A stretch of 43,184 bases of DNA from Vibrio xiamenensis (GCF_900100015.1 NZ_FNDD01000016.1:1-43184), one strand, 5' to 3'; shown: positions 23,442 through 32,917, counted from the first letter of the stretch. Numbers and translations: made by a program. The notes: generated from the letters alone by a model not told the origin.

Positions 23442-26400
23442 TTATGGCCGTTCAGCAGCCTTGAGCCAATCATTCACTCCAATAACTCCTAAAGCTAAAA
23501 GTGTATCTTGCAGTATGACCACACGCTGCAACATAGCTCTGCTGTCAGACTCTTCCAGTTCTTCAGCCTGTGCGAATAGGCGGGTTAGTAGCTGTGTTAG
23601 GCTATTCTCATAGTCATGAACATAGGCTTTAGTTCGACGCACGAAATCTAAGTAAATTTCAAAAATTTCTAATGCATACATTGGCTCGTGAACAGAAATC
23701 GCGTTCAACCAAGTATCAATACCAAAAATATCATCTCGTTTAGAATCTATTTCTGATTCAAGCAGGTTGAAATAACGCTGAAATAGCTCAATTGGTACAG
23801 TAAACAATGATGTAGATTCTCGGAAGAGGCTAGTAAACTCATGCGCGATAATAATAGCATGCAGGTTTCCTGCACTTAATCCAGCCTCCAGTCCCACAAA
23901 ACACTGCTCTTTGTATCTTTGAATATTGCTATGGTGTGTCCATACACTCGCTGCGCCTCTCCATGCATCGGCTGTTTCTACCGCGTTGAGTTCCTCAATA
24001 AAAGTAGAAAAGTCTATGTGTTTCAAAAAAGCTGCTAGTGCAGAAATACGTCCCCAAGCCTCATAGTCTTTGCCGTAACCTTCACGATAAAGCTGGGCTA
24101 ATCTAGGTGCAATAATTTTGAATTTTTGATGGTATGCGTTATATAAGCATGGTTCAGCTATAGCCCAAAGTCCTTCTGCACTTTCTTTTAACGCAAGATC
24201 AAATAGTTCCCAGCCAAGCTCAGGACAACGATCCTGTAAGTACGGCATTCGCCTAAGCATAACGGCACGAATTGCAGGGTGCTTGTCACCAGCATACAGG
24301 CGTAATGCAGCAGGCAATGAGTCCGGCCAATGTACACCACTCGCCTCAAGCTGGTTGGCTAAAATGATCAATGCTTCTGCTATGTTTCCTCGTCTCATGT
24401 TGATGCCATAAGTAAGCAGATCAACAGAGTCTCCCGAGATTGTACTTTCTTCCATTAATGACGCAAAACTCATTGCTAAATTGACTAGCCGAGCTGCATC
24501 TTGAGTTTTTTTGATTATATGTGCACAGTTTTCTATCGCTTTGGATGCTGACTGGTTGTGGTGCCAGTGATCTTGATGTTGTTCCAAGTTTTCGAGAATA
24601 TTCAAGGCTAGCTTTTCTGCGTCGGGTTTCTCTATGTATGACCAATTATTACGAGGCTGTAGGCTTCCGTATTGGTGCTCTAGATATGTAGTAACTCCCT
24701 CCAAGATATCATCACGAAAACGTTCAGAGATCTGCTCCCAGTAATCTGTCAGAAAAGCCATGAAACGTGAAGATTGACGAGAAGCTGCTTCACGTAGCTG
24801 CCGGCCAACCTCTCTTTCTCCCCCCACCAGAAAATCAGTAAATGAATCTCTATCATACCCATTGTAGTGTTTAAGCAGGCATAGCACTCCGTTATTACTT
24901 ATATTCAGAAATACCTCGGAAGAGAACGGAGCGCTGACAGTCCCTCCTCGCGAGTAGATATATGGTTGTCGAATCAACGGCCATACTAGTTTTTCACATT
25001 CATGCAATACAGCTTGTGAGTTCGTTGAACGTAAATGGCACGGAATAGCGGTGATTAACAGAGCTTGCTTTTTTATCATCCAAGATCTTGCTTGTGGGTC
25101 AGTAGCGTTTTCTTGGTCGATAGTTAGAATGTTTTCTTGTATTGAAATTTGTGTTGAGGGGGGGAGAAATATGTACGCTTTGTTTATCAATTCTTCCAAT
25201 TCATATGACAAATCAGATTTTAATAATACTTTCTCACACAGCATACGCCCAATTACATCTATATTTGAAGTCGGATTTTCGGTAACAGCAAGGATAGAAA
25301 AGTATCGTAATGACTCTTCAGTATTGAAACAGAGCCGTTCTCGGTTGTTTCGCCACCATGAGGTTTGTGAGTTAGCGTGATGTTTGATAGCAGCTTCAAT
25401 AGAATCCATCAAGAAGCGTTCACTATCTCTATGTCTATGGTCGCTCTGTGTATGCGTATCTTTATAAGACGTTTGGCGCAAGAAACTCCAATGATATCCA
25501 TGACGTGTTCCTTTGATTTGGCTCCATTGTTCGATCGAATCGATAGCCAAATCGAGCAAAATAGTGGAATTCCGCATTCTTTCTGCTAGAAATTTATCAT
25601 TTGCGCCACCAAACTCATATGGTTGACAATGCAATTTGTTGTTAAAGCGATAGGAAAGCTCATCTTCTTCGCTTATCTCGCCTGTGATATAGCTCCACAG
25701 GACAGTATCGTCCACTAGGCCGCTTTTTAAGAATAGAGCAAGCGAATGGCCAAGAAAACTGCGGCCATGCCTTGGCAAATTGAGTAACTGGAGGAGCAAA
25801 TTTACATAAATGTTCCGATTATCTGCATGTATTTTCGCTAATTCATGTGCCATTGAATTGACTAACTGGATTTTATTGTCCAATTCCAATGACAACATTT
25901 CTGTCCAGTATGTGGAAACCCCGACTGGATCTTCATTTTTCCATAGCGATATGCGGTGTGCATGAGCTGTGAGCCCTTCAATATTGCAGGTGTCTTTTAA
26001 TATAGGTACTAAATTTTTCATCCAAAGGTGGTGCCACTCTACTCGTCTAGCCCTATTATATATAACCTGAAACACCTCTCGATGTTGGTTACGTAGATCG
26101 CGTAGTAGCATCCAGTCATCATCTTGAGGAACTTGCTCTGCAAAGGTTTCTGCTACGAGCCGTCGGATATGAAAAGCATTATTACCTGTTAAAACAGTAC
26201 GTAATTGCGCTCGAAACTTACGTCGTTCACCTACTGCTAATTGTTCAACAAAGCTTCTAATGCTGGGGCGAACAAATGGTACTGGTGGTAGATTTTGAAT
26301 GAATTCGTTTAGAGTCACTGATTGCCTGATAGCTCCACTAATTACTAAGACATCTAACAAAGTTTGGTGGCCAAATGTCAGGTTCCCATCCTGTGTTTTG

Positions 26401-28001
26401 TGTAATACGCCAGTACTTAGGAGTGTTCTTTGGACTTCTTCGGACGCTATAAATCGCTGATGTGGCACAACAAGGCTGCGTGATTTCAGCATATCAGAGG
26501 CGATGGATTCTATGGCTTGCATAGTTGTGTTTCCAAGAAATCTGTTAGCTTCTATGGTAGTTTCTAAGTATCGCTGAGCTAAAGCTTGGCTGGTTACAAC
26601 ATTGAAGCTGCCTTGTTGTTGCGCCAATTCAACAAATAAAGCTAGCTCACGAGGATTTCGTATCAGTTCGCGCGTTGTTGAATCGGTGTTCGACGCGTCT
26701 ATACCGATTTTGACGAGGATTGGTTCAATTTCACTATGCCAGTCTAATGGTTCGCAAATAATTTCCTCTTCCCAACTTCGCTGGGCAATGCGCCTATCAT
26801 ATTTACTATCAAATTCTCGGCAAGCAGTGACAACGGTAATATTGGGAACCAAAAGTAAACGATCTATTTGGGCGAGAAAATACGTCAAGACACTGTGCTC
26901 TCTAGCAATAGAAAGTACATCCAACGAGTCTATCATTACAACCACATGTGCATCTTCTGCCATGCGAGCCGCCCTTTCTACCCACTGTGCTGGCAATCCT
27001 TGTGCCTGACGATCTTGCTCTGTGTTAATGTCGGCAAATTCTCGCGATTGAATAAATAACGGTAGTAAGTCAGTACAATTTTGGGCGACTTGTTCTAGCT
27101 TTTCTTGTACGGCCAGCATCACACAAGTTTTGCCCGAGCCAGGCGCTCCAGTAAGCAAAATTGAACGATACTTTGCTTTAATACCTTCTAAGAGTTTCTT
27201 GGCAGCAGAGTTTGCAATATGTTCGTTACCAATATCTTTACGCCATGAGCGGCCAATTGCTGAAGTGCTTTTGAATGAAGCTCGAATCTCCCTTATATCC
27301 ATAGGGGGAGAAAGTAATGATCCTGCATGGCTCAATAAGAATTTCAGATCGCTTTTGGTCAATCTATGCTGTGTGACTCTATTCTGACTACCGCCTTCCT
27401 CTCGCATACTGAGTTGACCAAGACGAGTCCATAAAGAACTGTACGCTGCTGAATAGTTACTTACAATATTACGTAATCTTTCTTGCAGCAGTATATCCAT
27501 TCGATCCAGTTCTGGGCTTATTTCAAATTTCGTGCGTTGCAAAAAATCATAAGTAGAAAGATTTGAGCCTTGGTCGGAGAGTAGATTAGCTAGTTTGGAA
27601 TTTGTTTCTCGATTGACTTTACCTAAGTCCGCTCGGTAAGTTGCTTCATCAGGATAGTTGGAACTGAATTCTTTCAGTGCAGCGAGATCACCAAAGGCGC
27701 TACGCGAATAAAAGCGAACGAGTGTTTTGGGATCGTTTGTCAACACATTGACTGCTTTTCGCAATTCATCTTCGAGATCAGAAAAAGACCAAGCTTTATG
27801 TTGCGACTGGTTCTTTTTACACTGGCAGCATATTTTGGTGCCGTCAGCTTTACCAATAACAACGTCGTCCACCGACCATATTACAGAGTCAATTTCAAGC
27901 CACTGGTAGTCTGAATCTGAAAGAACCGTTAACGCCCAATCAAAAGCGACCAATGTCTGGTAACCATCCCCGCGATTTGACTGAATTCCTGCTTTGCTCA
28001 T
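23442..28001 (-). CDS. Large STAND NTPase with N-terminal nuclease-like domain (Avs-like candidate)
   Basis: A 1519-aa protein. Residues about 8-65 resemble the Cap4-type (DUF4297) PD-(D/E)xK nuclease: GDGYQTLVAFDWAL, Glu36, Asp45/46 and Gln60-Cys61-Lys62 (the QxK position). A NACHT/STAND-type ATPase follows: Walker A GAPGSGKT at 285-292 and Walker B VVVMIDSLD at about 353-361. The remaining 1000 or so residues are helical, like the repeat-type sensor regions of this class. Effector-NTPase-sensor order is that of Avs proteins, which recognise phage proteins and degrade DNA. It is a single gene with no partner. Which Avs group it belongs to cannot be told by eye. The IS256 element lies just after its stop. 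Confidence 0.75.
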   Translation of the reverse strand: MSKAGIQSNRGDGYQTLVAFDWALTVLSDSDYQWLEIDSVIWSVDDVVIGKADGTKICCQCKKNQSQHKAWSFSDLEDELRKAVNVLTNDPKTLVRFYSRSAFGDLAALKEFSSNYPDEATYRADLGKVNRETNSKLANLLSDQGSNLSTYDFLQRTKFEISPELDRMDILLQERLRNIVSNYSAAYSSLWTRLGQLSMREEGGSQNRVTQHRLTKSDLKFLLSHAGSLLSPPMDIREIRASFKSTSAIGRSWRKDIGNEHIANSAAKKLLEGIKAKYRSILLTGAPGSGKTCVMLAVQEKLEQVAQNCTDLLPLFIQSREFADINTEQDRQAQGLPAQWVERAARMAEDAHVVVMIDSLDVLSIAREHSVLTYFLAQIDRLLLVPNITVVTACREFDSKYDRRIAQRSWEEEIICEPLDWHSEIEPILVKIGIDASNTDSTTRELIRNPRELALFVELAQQQGSFNVVTSQALAQRYLETTIEANRFLGNTTMQAIESIASDMLKSRSLVVPHQRFIASEEVQRTLLSTGVLHKTQDGNLTFGHQTLLDVLVISGAIRQSVTLNEFIQNLPPVPFVRPSIRSFVEQLAVGERRKFRAQLRTVLTGNNAFHIRRLVAETFAEQVPQDDDWMLLRDLRNQHREVFQVIYNRARRVEWHHLWMKNLVPILKDTCNIEGLTAHAHRISLWKNEDPVGVSTYWTEMLSLELDNKIQLVNSMAHELAKIHADNRNIYVNLLLQLLNLPRHGRSFLGHSLALFLKSGLVDDTVLWSYITGEISEEDELSYRFNNKLHCQPYEFGGANDKFLAERMRNSTILLDLAIDSIEQWSQIKGTRHGYHWSFLRQTSYKDTHTQSDHRHRDSERFLMDSIEAAIKHHANSQTSWWRNNRERLCFNTEESLRYFSILAVTENPTSNIDVIGRMLCEKVLLKSDLSYELEELINKAYIFLPPSTQISIQENILTIDQENATDPQARSWMIKKQALLITAIPCHLRSTNSQAVLHECEKLVWPLIRQPYIYSRGGTVSAPFSSEVFLNISNNGVLCLLKHYNGYDRDSFTDFLVGGEREVGRQLREAASRQSSRFMAFLTDYWEQISERFRDDILEGVTTYLEHQYGSLQPRNNWSYIEKPDAEKLALNILENLEQHQDHWHHNQSASKAIENCAHIIKKTQDAARLVNLAMSFASLMEESTISGDSVDLLTYGINMRRGNIAEALIILANQLEASGVHWPDSLPAALRLYAGDKHPAIRAVMLRRMPYLQDRCPELGWELFDLALKESAEGLWAIAEPCLYNAYHQKFKIIAPRLAQLYREGYGKDYEAWGRISALAAFLKHIDFSTFIEELNAVETADAWRGAASVWTHHSNIQRYKEQCFVGLEAGLSAGNLHAIIIAHEFTSLFRESTSLFTVPIELFQRYFNLLESEIDSKRDDIFGIDTWLNAISVHEPMYALEIFEIYLDFVRRTKAYVHDYENSLTQLLTRLFAQAEELEESDSRAMLQRVVILQDTLLALGVIGVNDWLKAAERP

Positions 28002-28393
28002 TTATTTACTCTGGATAGTAACCAACTTAATAGACATATAGATGCACAGTACAATCATTAGGAAAATTTAGTCAAATAAGAAACAGTAGAACTGTTACGA
28101 GCAACAACTCTAAATGGGAAAGGGGTACTTTTGAGTTAGAAAGTGCCATGGGTTAAAAATCAGACTACAACGGCTCTGGACATTTCTGAGTTACAGCTCT
28201 TACTAAATTAGATTGTTATGGATTAGTTTTAGTATCGTAAATAGTACTTAGGATCGACACGAAATAATCTTTGATTCATTTGTCTCCGAAATCTAGAGCG
28301 GGTCAAAAGGTAGGAGTAGTTCAAAATTTAGGGTTCACTAACTTGAACCTCTTAAGAGGAGGTATTACTTAATTTATGAGTTGCTTAAGTTGC
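28002..28393. other. Intergenic region homologous to 35711-35918
   Basis: From 28176 onward the sequence is a diverged copy of DNA downstream of the RTX-like gene at 35.9 kb, including its terminator region (GGTTCACTAACTTGAACC). No gene is seen in 28002-28175, which presumably holds the NTPase promoter. Confidence 0.7.
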
Positions 28394-28633
28394 TTACGCT
28401 AACCAAGAATAATCAACAGTGTCAGTGATTGCGGTATAGCTGGCATCAGAGTAATCCACGGTGACTTCGTAAAAACCATCTTGATGAAGACCTAACTCAT
28501 CTACATGTTCAATTTCTGTGGCCGTAACATTCTCAATATCACCGGTGAAGTCAATATCAGCATAGACAACAACGCGCGGAGCGTCCTCAGTGCCATTATT
28601 TTCAAGTATCTCTTCATTGAGTGTTATAACTTT
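28394..28633 (-). pseudogene. C-terminal remnant of an RTX-like acidic protein gene
   Basis: About 80 codons in frame on the minus strand, TLNEEILENNGTEDAP through to DTVDYSWLA and a stop. They match the C terminus of the proteins at 30109 and 35919 (for example FTGDIE, VTVDY.DASYT.ITD, then W.). There is no start codon and upstream sequence has no similarity, so only the 3' end of a third paralogue is left. Homology continues 220 bp downstream, showing that the fragment derives from a duplicated segment. Confidence 0.85.
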
Positions 28634-28773
28634 CGAAACTTAATTTTTCAAAAAGTTTATTTTAATTTGGTTGCTGATAAAATTTTAAATAATTGGTCAG
28701 AGATTTATATAATGGAATGATGGGTTTCTTATATTTAATACATTTCAATTTATAAAGTTAGCTATATTTTTAG

Positions 28774-28791
28774 TTGACTAATGTTAGTCAA
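28774..28791 (+). promoter_or_regulatory. Palindrome TTGACTAA-TG-TTAGTCAA before the GH5 gene
   Basis: Perfect 8-bp arms, 38 nt before the GH5 start. The left arm can act as a -35 box (TTGACT), with GATAAT at 28799-28804 as a loosely spaced -10, so a repressor bound here would cover the promoter. Confidence 0.6.
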
Positions 28792-28829
28792 TAGTTTTGA
28801 TAATTATGTAGAATAATAAGGAGCTTACT

Positions 28830-29756
28830 ATGACAGCTATTGCTGACGCAATGAACGAGGCGTTATCTATAGGCATTAATATAGAGTTGTCTTCAGAGTT
28901 AGTTGATGGTGAACATGCATTCCTGACTAACGGAAATGTAGAAGCCGTTGCCGCTGCTGGATTCAAATCAATTCGGCTTCCTACCTTCTTTGCAACACAC
29001 TCAGATGATGCGGGGGGACTTGGCCCAGAATTTTTGAGTCGAGTGGATGCAGCTGTGCAGCGTGTTCTAGATCTTGGTATGGTAGCGGTTCTAGATATGC
29101 ATGGTTATTCTGAGATAATGAGTGACCCGGAAGGTAATCTAGATAAATTTCTAACGATGTGGGATCGCATTGCAAGCCGATATCAGTCCTGGTCAGATAA
29201 TTTGGTTTTCGAGATACTAAATGAACCTAATGGCGAACTAAACCCAACATTATGGAATGACTATTGTGCACAAGCTTTAGCCGTAATACGTCAATATAAT
29301 AGCGAACGGGTAGTTCTAATCGATGTTGGTGAATACGCAAACTACGCATATTTAGGCGACTTAGATCTGGATATGATCAAATCCGACCCCGCTGCTATTG
29401 TAACAGTTCACTTCTATTATCCTGAATTATTCACTATGTGGGGGCAACCTGGATTTGAAAATGGGAGTGATTGGACAGGAAATGAAAATGAGCTTCCATA
29501 CATTATTACTCGGCTCGATGATATCTCTTCATTTGCTGAGACTACGGGTATCCCAATATGTATTGGTGAGTTTGGATGCTGTAAACTGTCTTCTCCAGAA
29601 GAACATCGATTAACATGGGTTGATTTTGTTAATGGGGAGTTCAGAGATCGAGGGTTCTCTCGGTTGTACTGGGAATTATACCGAGATTTTGGTATTTATA
29701 ATCCAGATACTGGAGAGTGGACAGACGGTATCCTAGAGGTACTAATAGAAGACTAA
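28830..29756 (+). CDS. GH5-family glycoside hydrolase (cellulase-like)
   Basis: A 308-aa single-domain GH5 protein. The acid/base Glu132 lies in EILNEPNG and the nucleophile Glu247 in CIGEFGCC; other family landmarks are IRLPTFF, VLDMHGY, TVHFYYP and a final LYWELYRDFGIYNP. AAGGAG lies upstream of the ATG. The N terminus has no signal peptide, so the protein is either cytoplasmic or exported without one. It is a paralogue of the 37372 gene, with catalytic NEP at the same residue number, but lacks its C-terminal Ig-like part. An RTX-like acidic protein gene follows on the same strand and the remnant of another precedes it. Substrate (beta-glucan type) is inferred from the family. Confidence 0.88.
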   Translation: MTAIADAMNEALSIGINIELSSELVDGEHAFLTNGNVEAVAAAGFKSIRLPTFFATHSDDAGGLGPEFLSRVDAAVQRVLDLGMVAVLDMHGYSEIMSDPEGNLDKFLTMWDRIASRYQSWSDNLVFEILNEPNGELNPTLWNDYCAQALAVIRQYNSERVVLIDVGEYANYAYLGDLDLDMIKSDPAAIVTVHFYYPELFTMWGQPGFENGSDWTGNENELPYIITRLDDISSFAETTGIPICIGEFGCCKLSSPEEHRLTWVDFVNGEFRDRGFSRLYWELYRDFGIYNPDTGEWTDGILEVLIED

Positions 29757-30108
29757 AAACAACATTGACATTATAATTTATCTTAATGAACTAGTTGTTT
29801 AGTTAAGTAGACTTTTTGATAGACTTGTATATTAAAATGCCATAATAAAGTTGTCTATTCAGAGGGTGATTGAATTTTCCCCCATTTATCCAATTACCCT
29901 TTGTGAACAGTATTATATTTATCCTAAATTCCTTATTTTAGGTACTAGAAAAAATCAACCCTTTAAAAATGCCAGTTAAATATCGCTATTTTCTTTCCTT
30001 AAATATCATTCATTAGTTCTGTTTATATTCGTCTTCAAAATCAACCACGAAAAAAAAACATGTTGCATATAATCTACGTATCTTTTGTAAACAACAGAGA
30101 AACGAGTT
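29757..30108. other. AT-rich intergenic region
   Basis: About 350 nt, no gene seen. TATAAT at 30068-30073, 36 nt before the RTX-like gene start, is a likely -10 box; no good -35 is visible. GAAACGAG precedes the ATG. Confidence 0.5.
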
Positions 30109-31101
30109 ATGAGCATTATTTATGGAACGACCAATACCAAAGGCACTGGTGGTGCATCAAACTTAACCACAGAAAATGGTACAGAGATTGATTTAAGTGC
30201 CATTGATGTAAGCAGCGTAGGCAGTGGTGAATGGACTATAGATAGTGGCCTTGTCACCGTCGATTCCTACAATGATGGCAGTCGCGTTCATACCCAATAC
30301 ACGACGATCGCCAATACTGGCGAATGGAATGACGATGGGGTGAAAGAACTTTATATCGATTCTGACAACATTGACGCTATTGATACCGACTACCACAACA
30401 TAACGATTGAAAACTTCGTTGATGTCAGTATTCATCTTGATACAGAAGTCCAAGATGAATTTATCGACGGTGGCCCTACAAGCAACAACATCACGGTCGT
30501 TGATGCGAAACGTGGTGATATTGATTTAGGTGACCACGCAACATATAACGACTTGACCATCATTTCACACAGTAATGGTGACAGTTGGAGCAACCTATTT
30601 ACCGTTAATGGCAGTGACAGCATCTCTGATAAAGTTACCTTTACAACTGAAGGATCTGCTTATGAAGATACCGGCTCTGAATATACAGAGTTTGTTGTTG
30701 ATTTGAACGGTGGTAACGATATCTTCACTTATGCCATTGATGCGGCGGTCAGTGACGATATGACTCGTAGCGTGGATGGTGGTGATGGCACAGATACTTT
30801 AGTATTAGACGCCGACTCGTCGGACTTAAACTTTTCTAATTTTGAAGTGATTACCTCCGACAGTGATGATGAATTCACCGTCACGCTTAGCGAAGATATC
30901 CTTGTAAGTAATAGTAGCAGTGATGATCCGCTGACTATCACCAACCTAAATATTGATTTTGCCGATGATTATCAAAGTATATCTGCAACTCAGAATGTTG
31001 ATGACGATTCAAGCGAGCTTTATACCGTAACCGTCGAATATGATGATGGCAGTTATACGTTTATTACTGACAACATCGATCAAGATTGGATTACCAGTTA
31101 A
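30109..31101 (+). CDS. Acidic RTX-like protein, paralogue 1
   Basis: A 330-aa, very acidic Ser/Thr/Asp/Asn-rich protein that looks all-beta. It has two single RTX-like turns: LNGGNDIFTY and VDGGDGTDTLVL (GGxGxDxL). No signal peptide and no membrane segment; with RTX-like turns this suggests type I secretion, but no secretion genes are in the window. It is a paralogue of the protein at 35919 (shared start NT.GTGGA.NLT.ENG.EIDL, ANTGEWNDDG/ENTGEWNDDG, IENFVDV, AKRG, HSNGD.W, and the C terminus VNY/VEYDD.SYT.ITD.IDQDW). Both lie beside GH5 genes, so a matrix- or polysaccharide-binding role is possible. A strong terminator follows. Confidence 0.8.
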   Translation: MSIIYGTTNTKGTGGASNLTTENGTEIDLSAIDVSSVGSGEWTIDSGLVTVDSYNDGSRVHTQYTTIANTGEWNDDGVKELYIDSDNIDAIDTDYHNITIENFVDVSIHLDTEVQDEFIDGGPTSNNITVVDAKRGDIDLGDHATYNDLTIISHSNGDSWSNLFTVNGSDSISDKVTFTTEGSAYEDTGSEYTEFVVDLNGGNDIFTYAIDAAVSDDMTRSVDGGDGTDTLVLDADSSDLNFSNFEVITSDSDDEFTVTLSEDILVSNSSSDDPLTITNLNIDFADDYQSISATQNVDDDSSELYTVTVEYDDGSYTFITDNIDQDWITS

Positions 31102-31161
31102 AGCACGAAGCCATACATAGCGAACACCATAAAAACGTAACAACAATATGACCTCTATTTG

Positions 31162-31189
31162 GCGAGCTTGAAGTAAGCTCGCTTTTTTT
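31162..31189 (+). terminator. Rho-independent terminator of the RTX-like gene
   Basis: GCGAGCTT (31162-31169) and AAGCTCGC (31175-31182) with a 5-nt loop, followed by a seven-T run. Confidence 0.92.
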
Positions 31190-31290
31190 AGTTGGCTAAA
31201 GCAACACTCTGAAAGTCAGTTTACTTCGGATAACTTCTCGTTGGGATAATCGTGAGTAGAAAAATTGAAAGAGTTATTAGTCTAAATAAC

Positions 31291-31366
31291 TTTGGGGCAA
31301 AGGCGTGTGTGCTATAGTCGGTCCGCATCAATTCTGCCAAGTGAACTGACAGAGGAAAAGTGACAA
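31291..31366 (+). repeat. Direct repeat, right copy
   Basis: A 76-nt copy of the element at 15375-15464 in the same orientation, lacking 14 nt in the middle. In both places it lies downstream of a minus-strand gene or operon and upstream of the core NO block or island cargo on its left. Confidence 0.85.
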
Positions 31367-31395
31367 ACTATATTGTCTTCCGGGCCTTTTCCGTA

Positions 31396-32205
31396 TCATT
31401 TGCTTTGTTTAAAGCCATCAATTGTTTGATTCACCGAACGCGCAAGGTTGATTAGTCGCACGACTTCATCAACATATGCAACGTTTTCAGGGAGCTTGAT
31501 AGGGCAATGAATCATGTGTTTTTTCACAAGTTCAGTAACGAATTCTTCGCTGCTAGCTTCTGGCGGGTGTAAAAAGTCTTCCCAATCGCCACTGCGACTG
31601 TCAAAGCCTGATGCATATTTTTGCTTTGGTAGCATGCTCAGTAAAAGAGCTTCGACGTTGCCTAGCGTAACGTCATATAGACGCTTGAGTTGGACTGGGT
31701 CTGTTCTCGCATCCCGCAAAAGATCCGTAAGATAGCTACTGACCAACCGCTCTTCTGCTAATTCATCACCACGGTAGTAGTAAAGTAGTGAGAGTTCGGT
31801 AGCTACGTTTACTGGAATGCTCTTCACCACTTTATTGATGGTCCGCTCGTTCACCGTCTTAACGTTTGCTTCCTCACGTTCGGCTTTCTTTTGGGCGCGA
31901 ATATGTTTTTCTTTCGAATGCTTCACTTTTTCTTTAAAGCTAAGAAGTACCTGGACGCTTTGGCGCAACAACTCTTGCTCTTCATTTGTGAATTGCTCGC
32001 GCATACTTCTAACATTGAGCAATTCTTTTTGAATTGTATTGGCCGCGCTTGTCAGCTTCTTTTGCGTATTACGAAGATTATCTTCTTTGCTCTTTAACAT
32101 ACCCACTGGTACCCATCGGCGCTGCGCCATTAACAGACGACACAGCAAAAATTCATTTTCCAATAGTGTAACGCGATGATTTTGTTTTGGAATAGTAAAC
32201 AACAA
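31396..32205 (-). CDS. Coiled-coil hypothetical protein
   Basis: Up to 269 aa, not recognised. Residues about 40-130 are a long charged helix (many Lys, Glu, Gln, e.g. KKLTSAANTIQKEL, KAEREEANVKTVNER), likely a coiled coil; the C-terminal half is helical and globular. No signal peptide. The start is unclear: the frame opens with TTG 32205 without a ribosome-binding site, and ATGs at 32127 and 32100 also lack good ones. The gene is divergent from the LexA-box gene at 32331. It might be a truncated or weakly translated gene. Confidence 0.6.
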   Translation of the reverse strand: MLFTIPKQNHRVTLLENEFLLCRLLMAQRRWVPVGMLKSKEDNLRNTQKKLTSAANTIQKELLNVRSMREQFTNEEQELLRQSVQVLLSFKEKVKHSKEKHIRAQKKAEREEANVKTVNERTINKVVKSIPVNVATELSLLYYYRGDELAEERLVSSYLTDLLRDARTDPVQLKRLYDVTLGNVEALLLSMLPKQKYASGFDSRSGDWEDFLHPPEASSEEFVTELVKKHMIHCPIKLPENVAYVDEVVRLINLARSVNQTIDGFKQSK

Positions 32206-32284
32206 GTTGAGTTAAGTAATTTTGGAGATAATTAAATTATTAAAATGAATAAAAGCAGTTGATCATATTAAAAATACATTGATA

Positions 32285-32304
32285 TACTGTATAAGGAAAC
32301 AGTA
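32285..32304 (+). promoter_or_regulatory. LexA (SOS) box
   Basis: TACTGT-ATAAGGAA-ACAGTA: both TACTGT/ACAGTA half-sites of the gammaproteobacterial LexA consensus are perfect with the required N8 centre (CTG-N10-CAG). It lies between a -35-like TTGATA and a -10-like TAATAC, 26 nt before the start at 32331, an ideal repressor position. Confidence 0.85.
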
Positions 32305-32330
32305 ATACATAATAAGAAGAGTAAACCTCC

Positions 32331-32891
32331 ATGCGTAACAATTTATCTATCAGTGCTTCCGTTTCTATCGTTGAAATGGTTGCTCACATCACATTGGTTA
32401 TTTGGGTAATCTTTCCTGCTTTAAAAAATAGCCAGACCGAACTCGCCATTTTCTACGGTGTATCGTATTTCTTTTTTGCCATTGCACAGTTTTTTTGTGC
32501 TGCGTATTTCGACTCGAAAGTATGGTTCAAACCTGAATCGTTACCTTTTCAATTGTTGATCGATGCGTTTCTATCTGCAGCTACGCTAGTTATTCCGTTG
32601 GCAGCAGCAGGTCTCGCTCATTTAATAAAGAATGGGTTACAAAGTGATATGACCTTGGCTCAGCAGGCGGGAAAAGTACGAACAGATGGTTCAGACTTAA
32701 TTGCAACGCTTCAATCTGATATGCAGCCAGTGATTGAGTACACCCAAACTGCTAGCGACACTATTCACAATGCATTTATACAAGCTCCGGTGGCACTATT
32801 TGGTACCAACTTGATCGTATTCGCTATAGTGTTCCACCTCGTGACGCGTGTATTAGGTGTTTCTTTGTATGCATGGGCGCAAAAGAACTGA
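32331..32891 (+). CDS. SOS-controlled integral membrane protein
   Basis: A 186-aa protein with about four hydrophobic segments: 10-30 (VEMVAHITLVIWVIFPAL), 40-60 (YGVSYFFFAIAQFFCAAYF), 73-95 (LLIDAFLSAATLVIPLAAAGLAHLI) and 152-180 (APVALFGTNLIVFAIVFHLV). Between the third and fourth lies a polar loop of about 50 residues. Family not recognised. Under a near-perfect LexA box it should be induced by DNA damage. SOS-induced small membrane proteins are often growth inhibitors (TisB, DinQ type) or prophage lysis factors, but this one is larger and its role is unknown. Confidence 0.75.
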   Translation: MRNNLSISASVSIVEMVAHITLVIWVIFPALKNSQTELAIFYGVSYFFFAIAQFFCAAYFDSKVWFKPESLPFQLLIDAFLSAATLVIPLAAAGLAHLIKNGLQSDMTLAQQAGKVRTDGSDLIATLQSDMQPVIEYTQTASDTIHNAFIQAPVALFGTNLIVFAIVFHLVTRVLGVSLYAWAQKN

Positions 32892-32917
32892 TTGTAAGTT
32901 CAGAGGTTTATGCCTAG

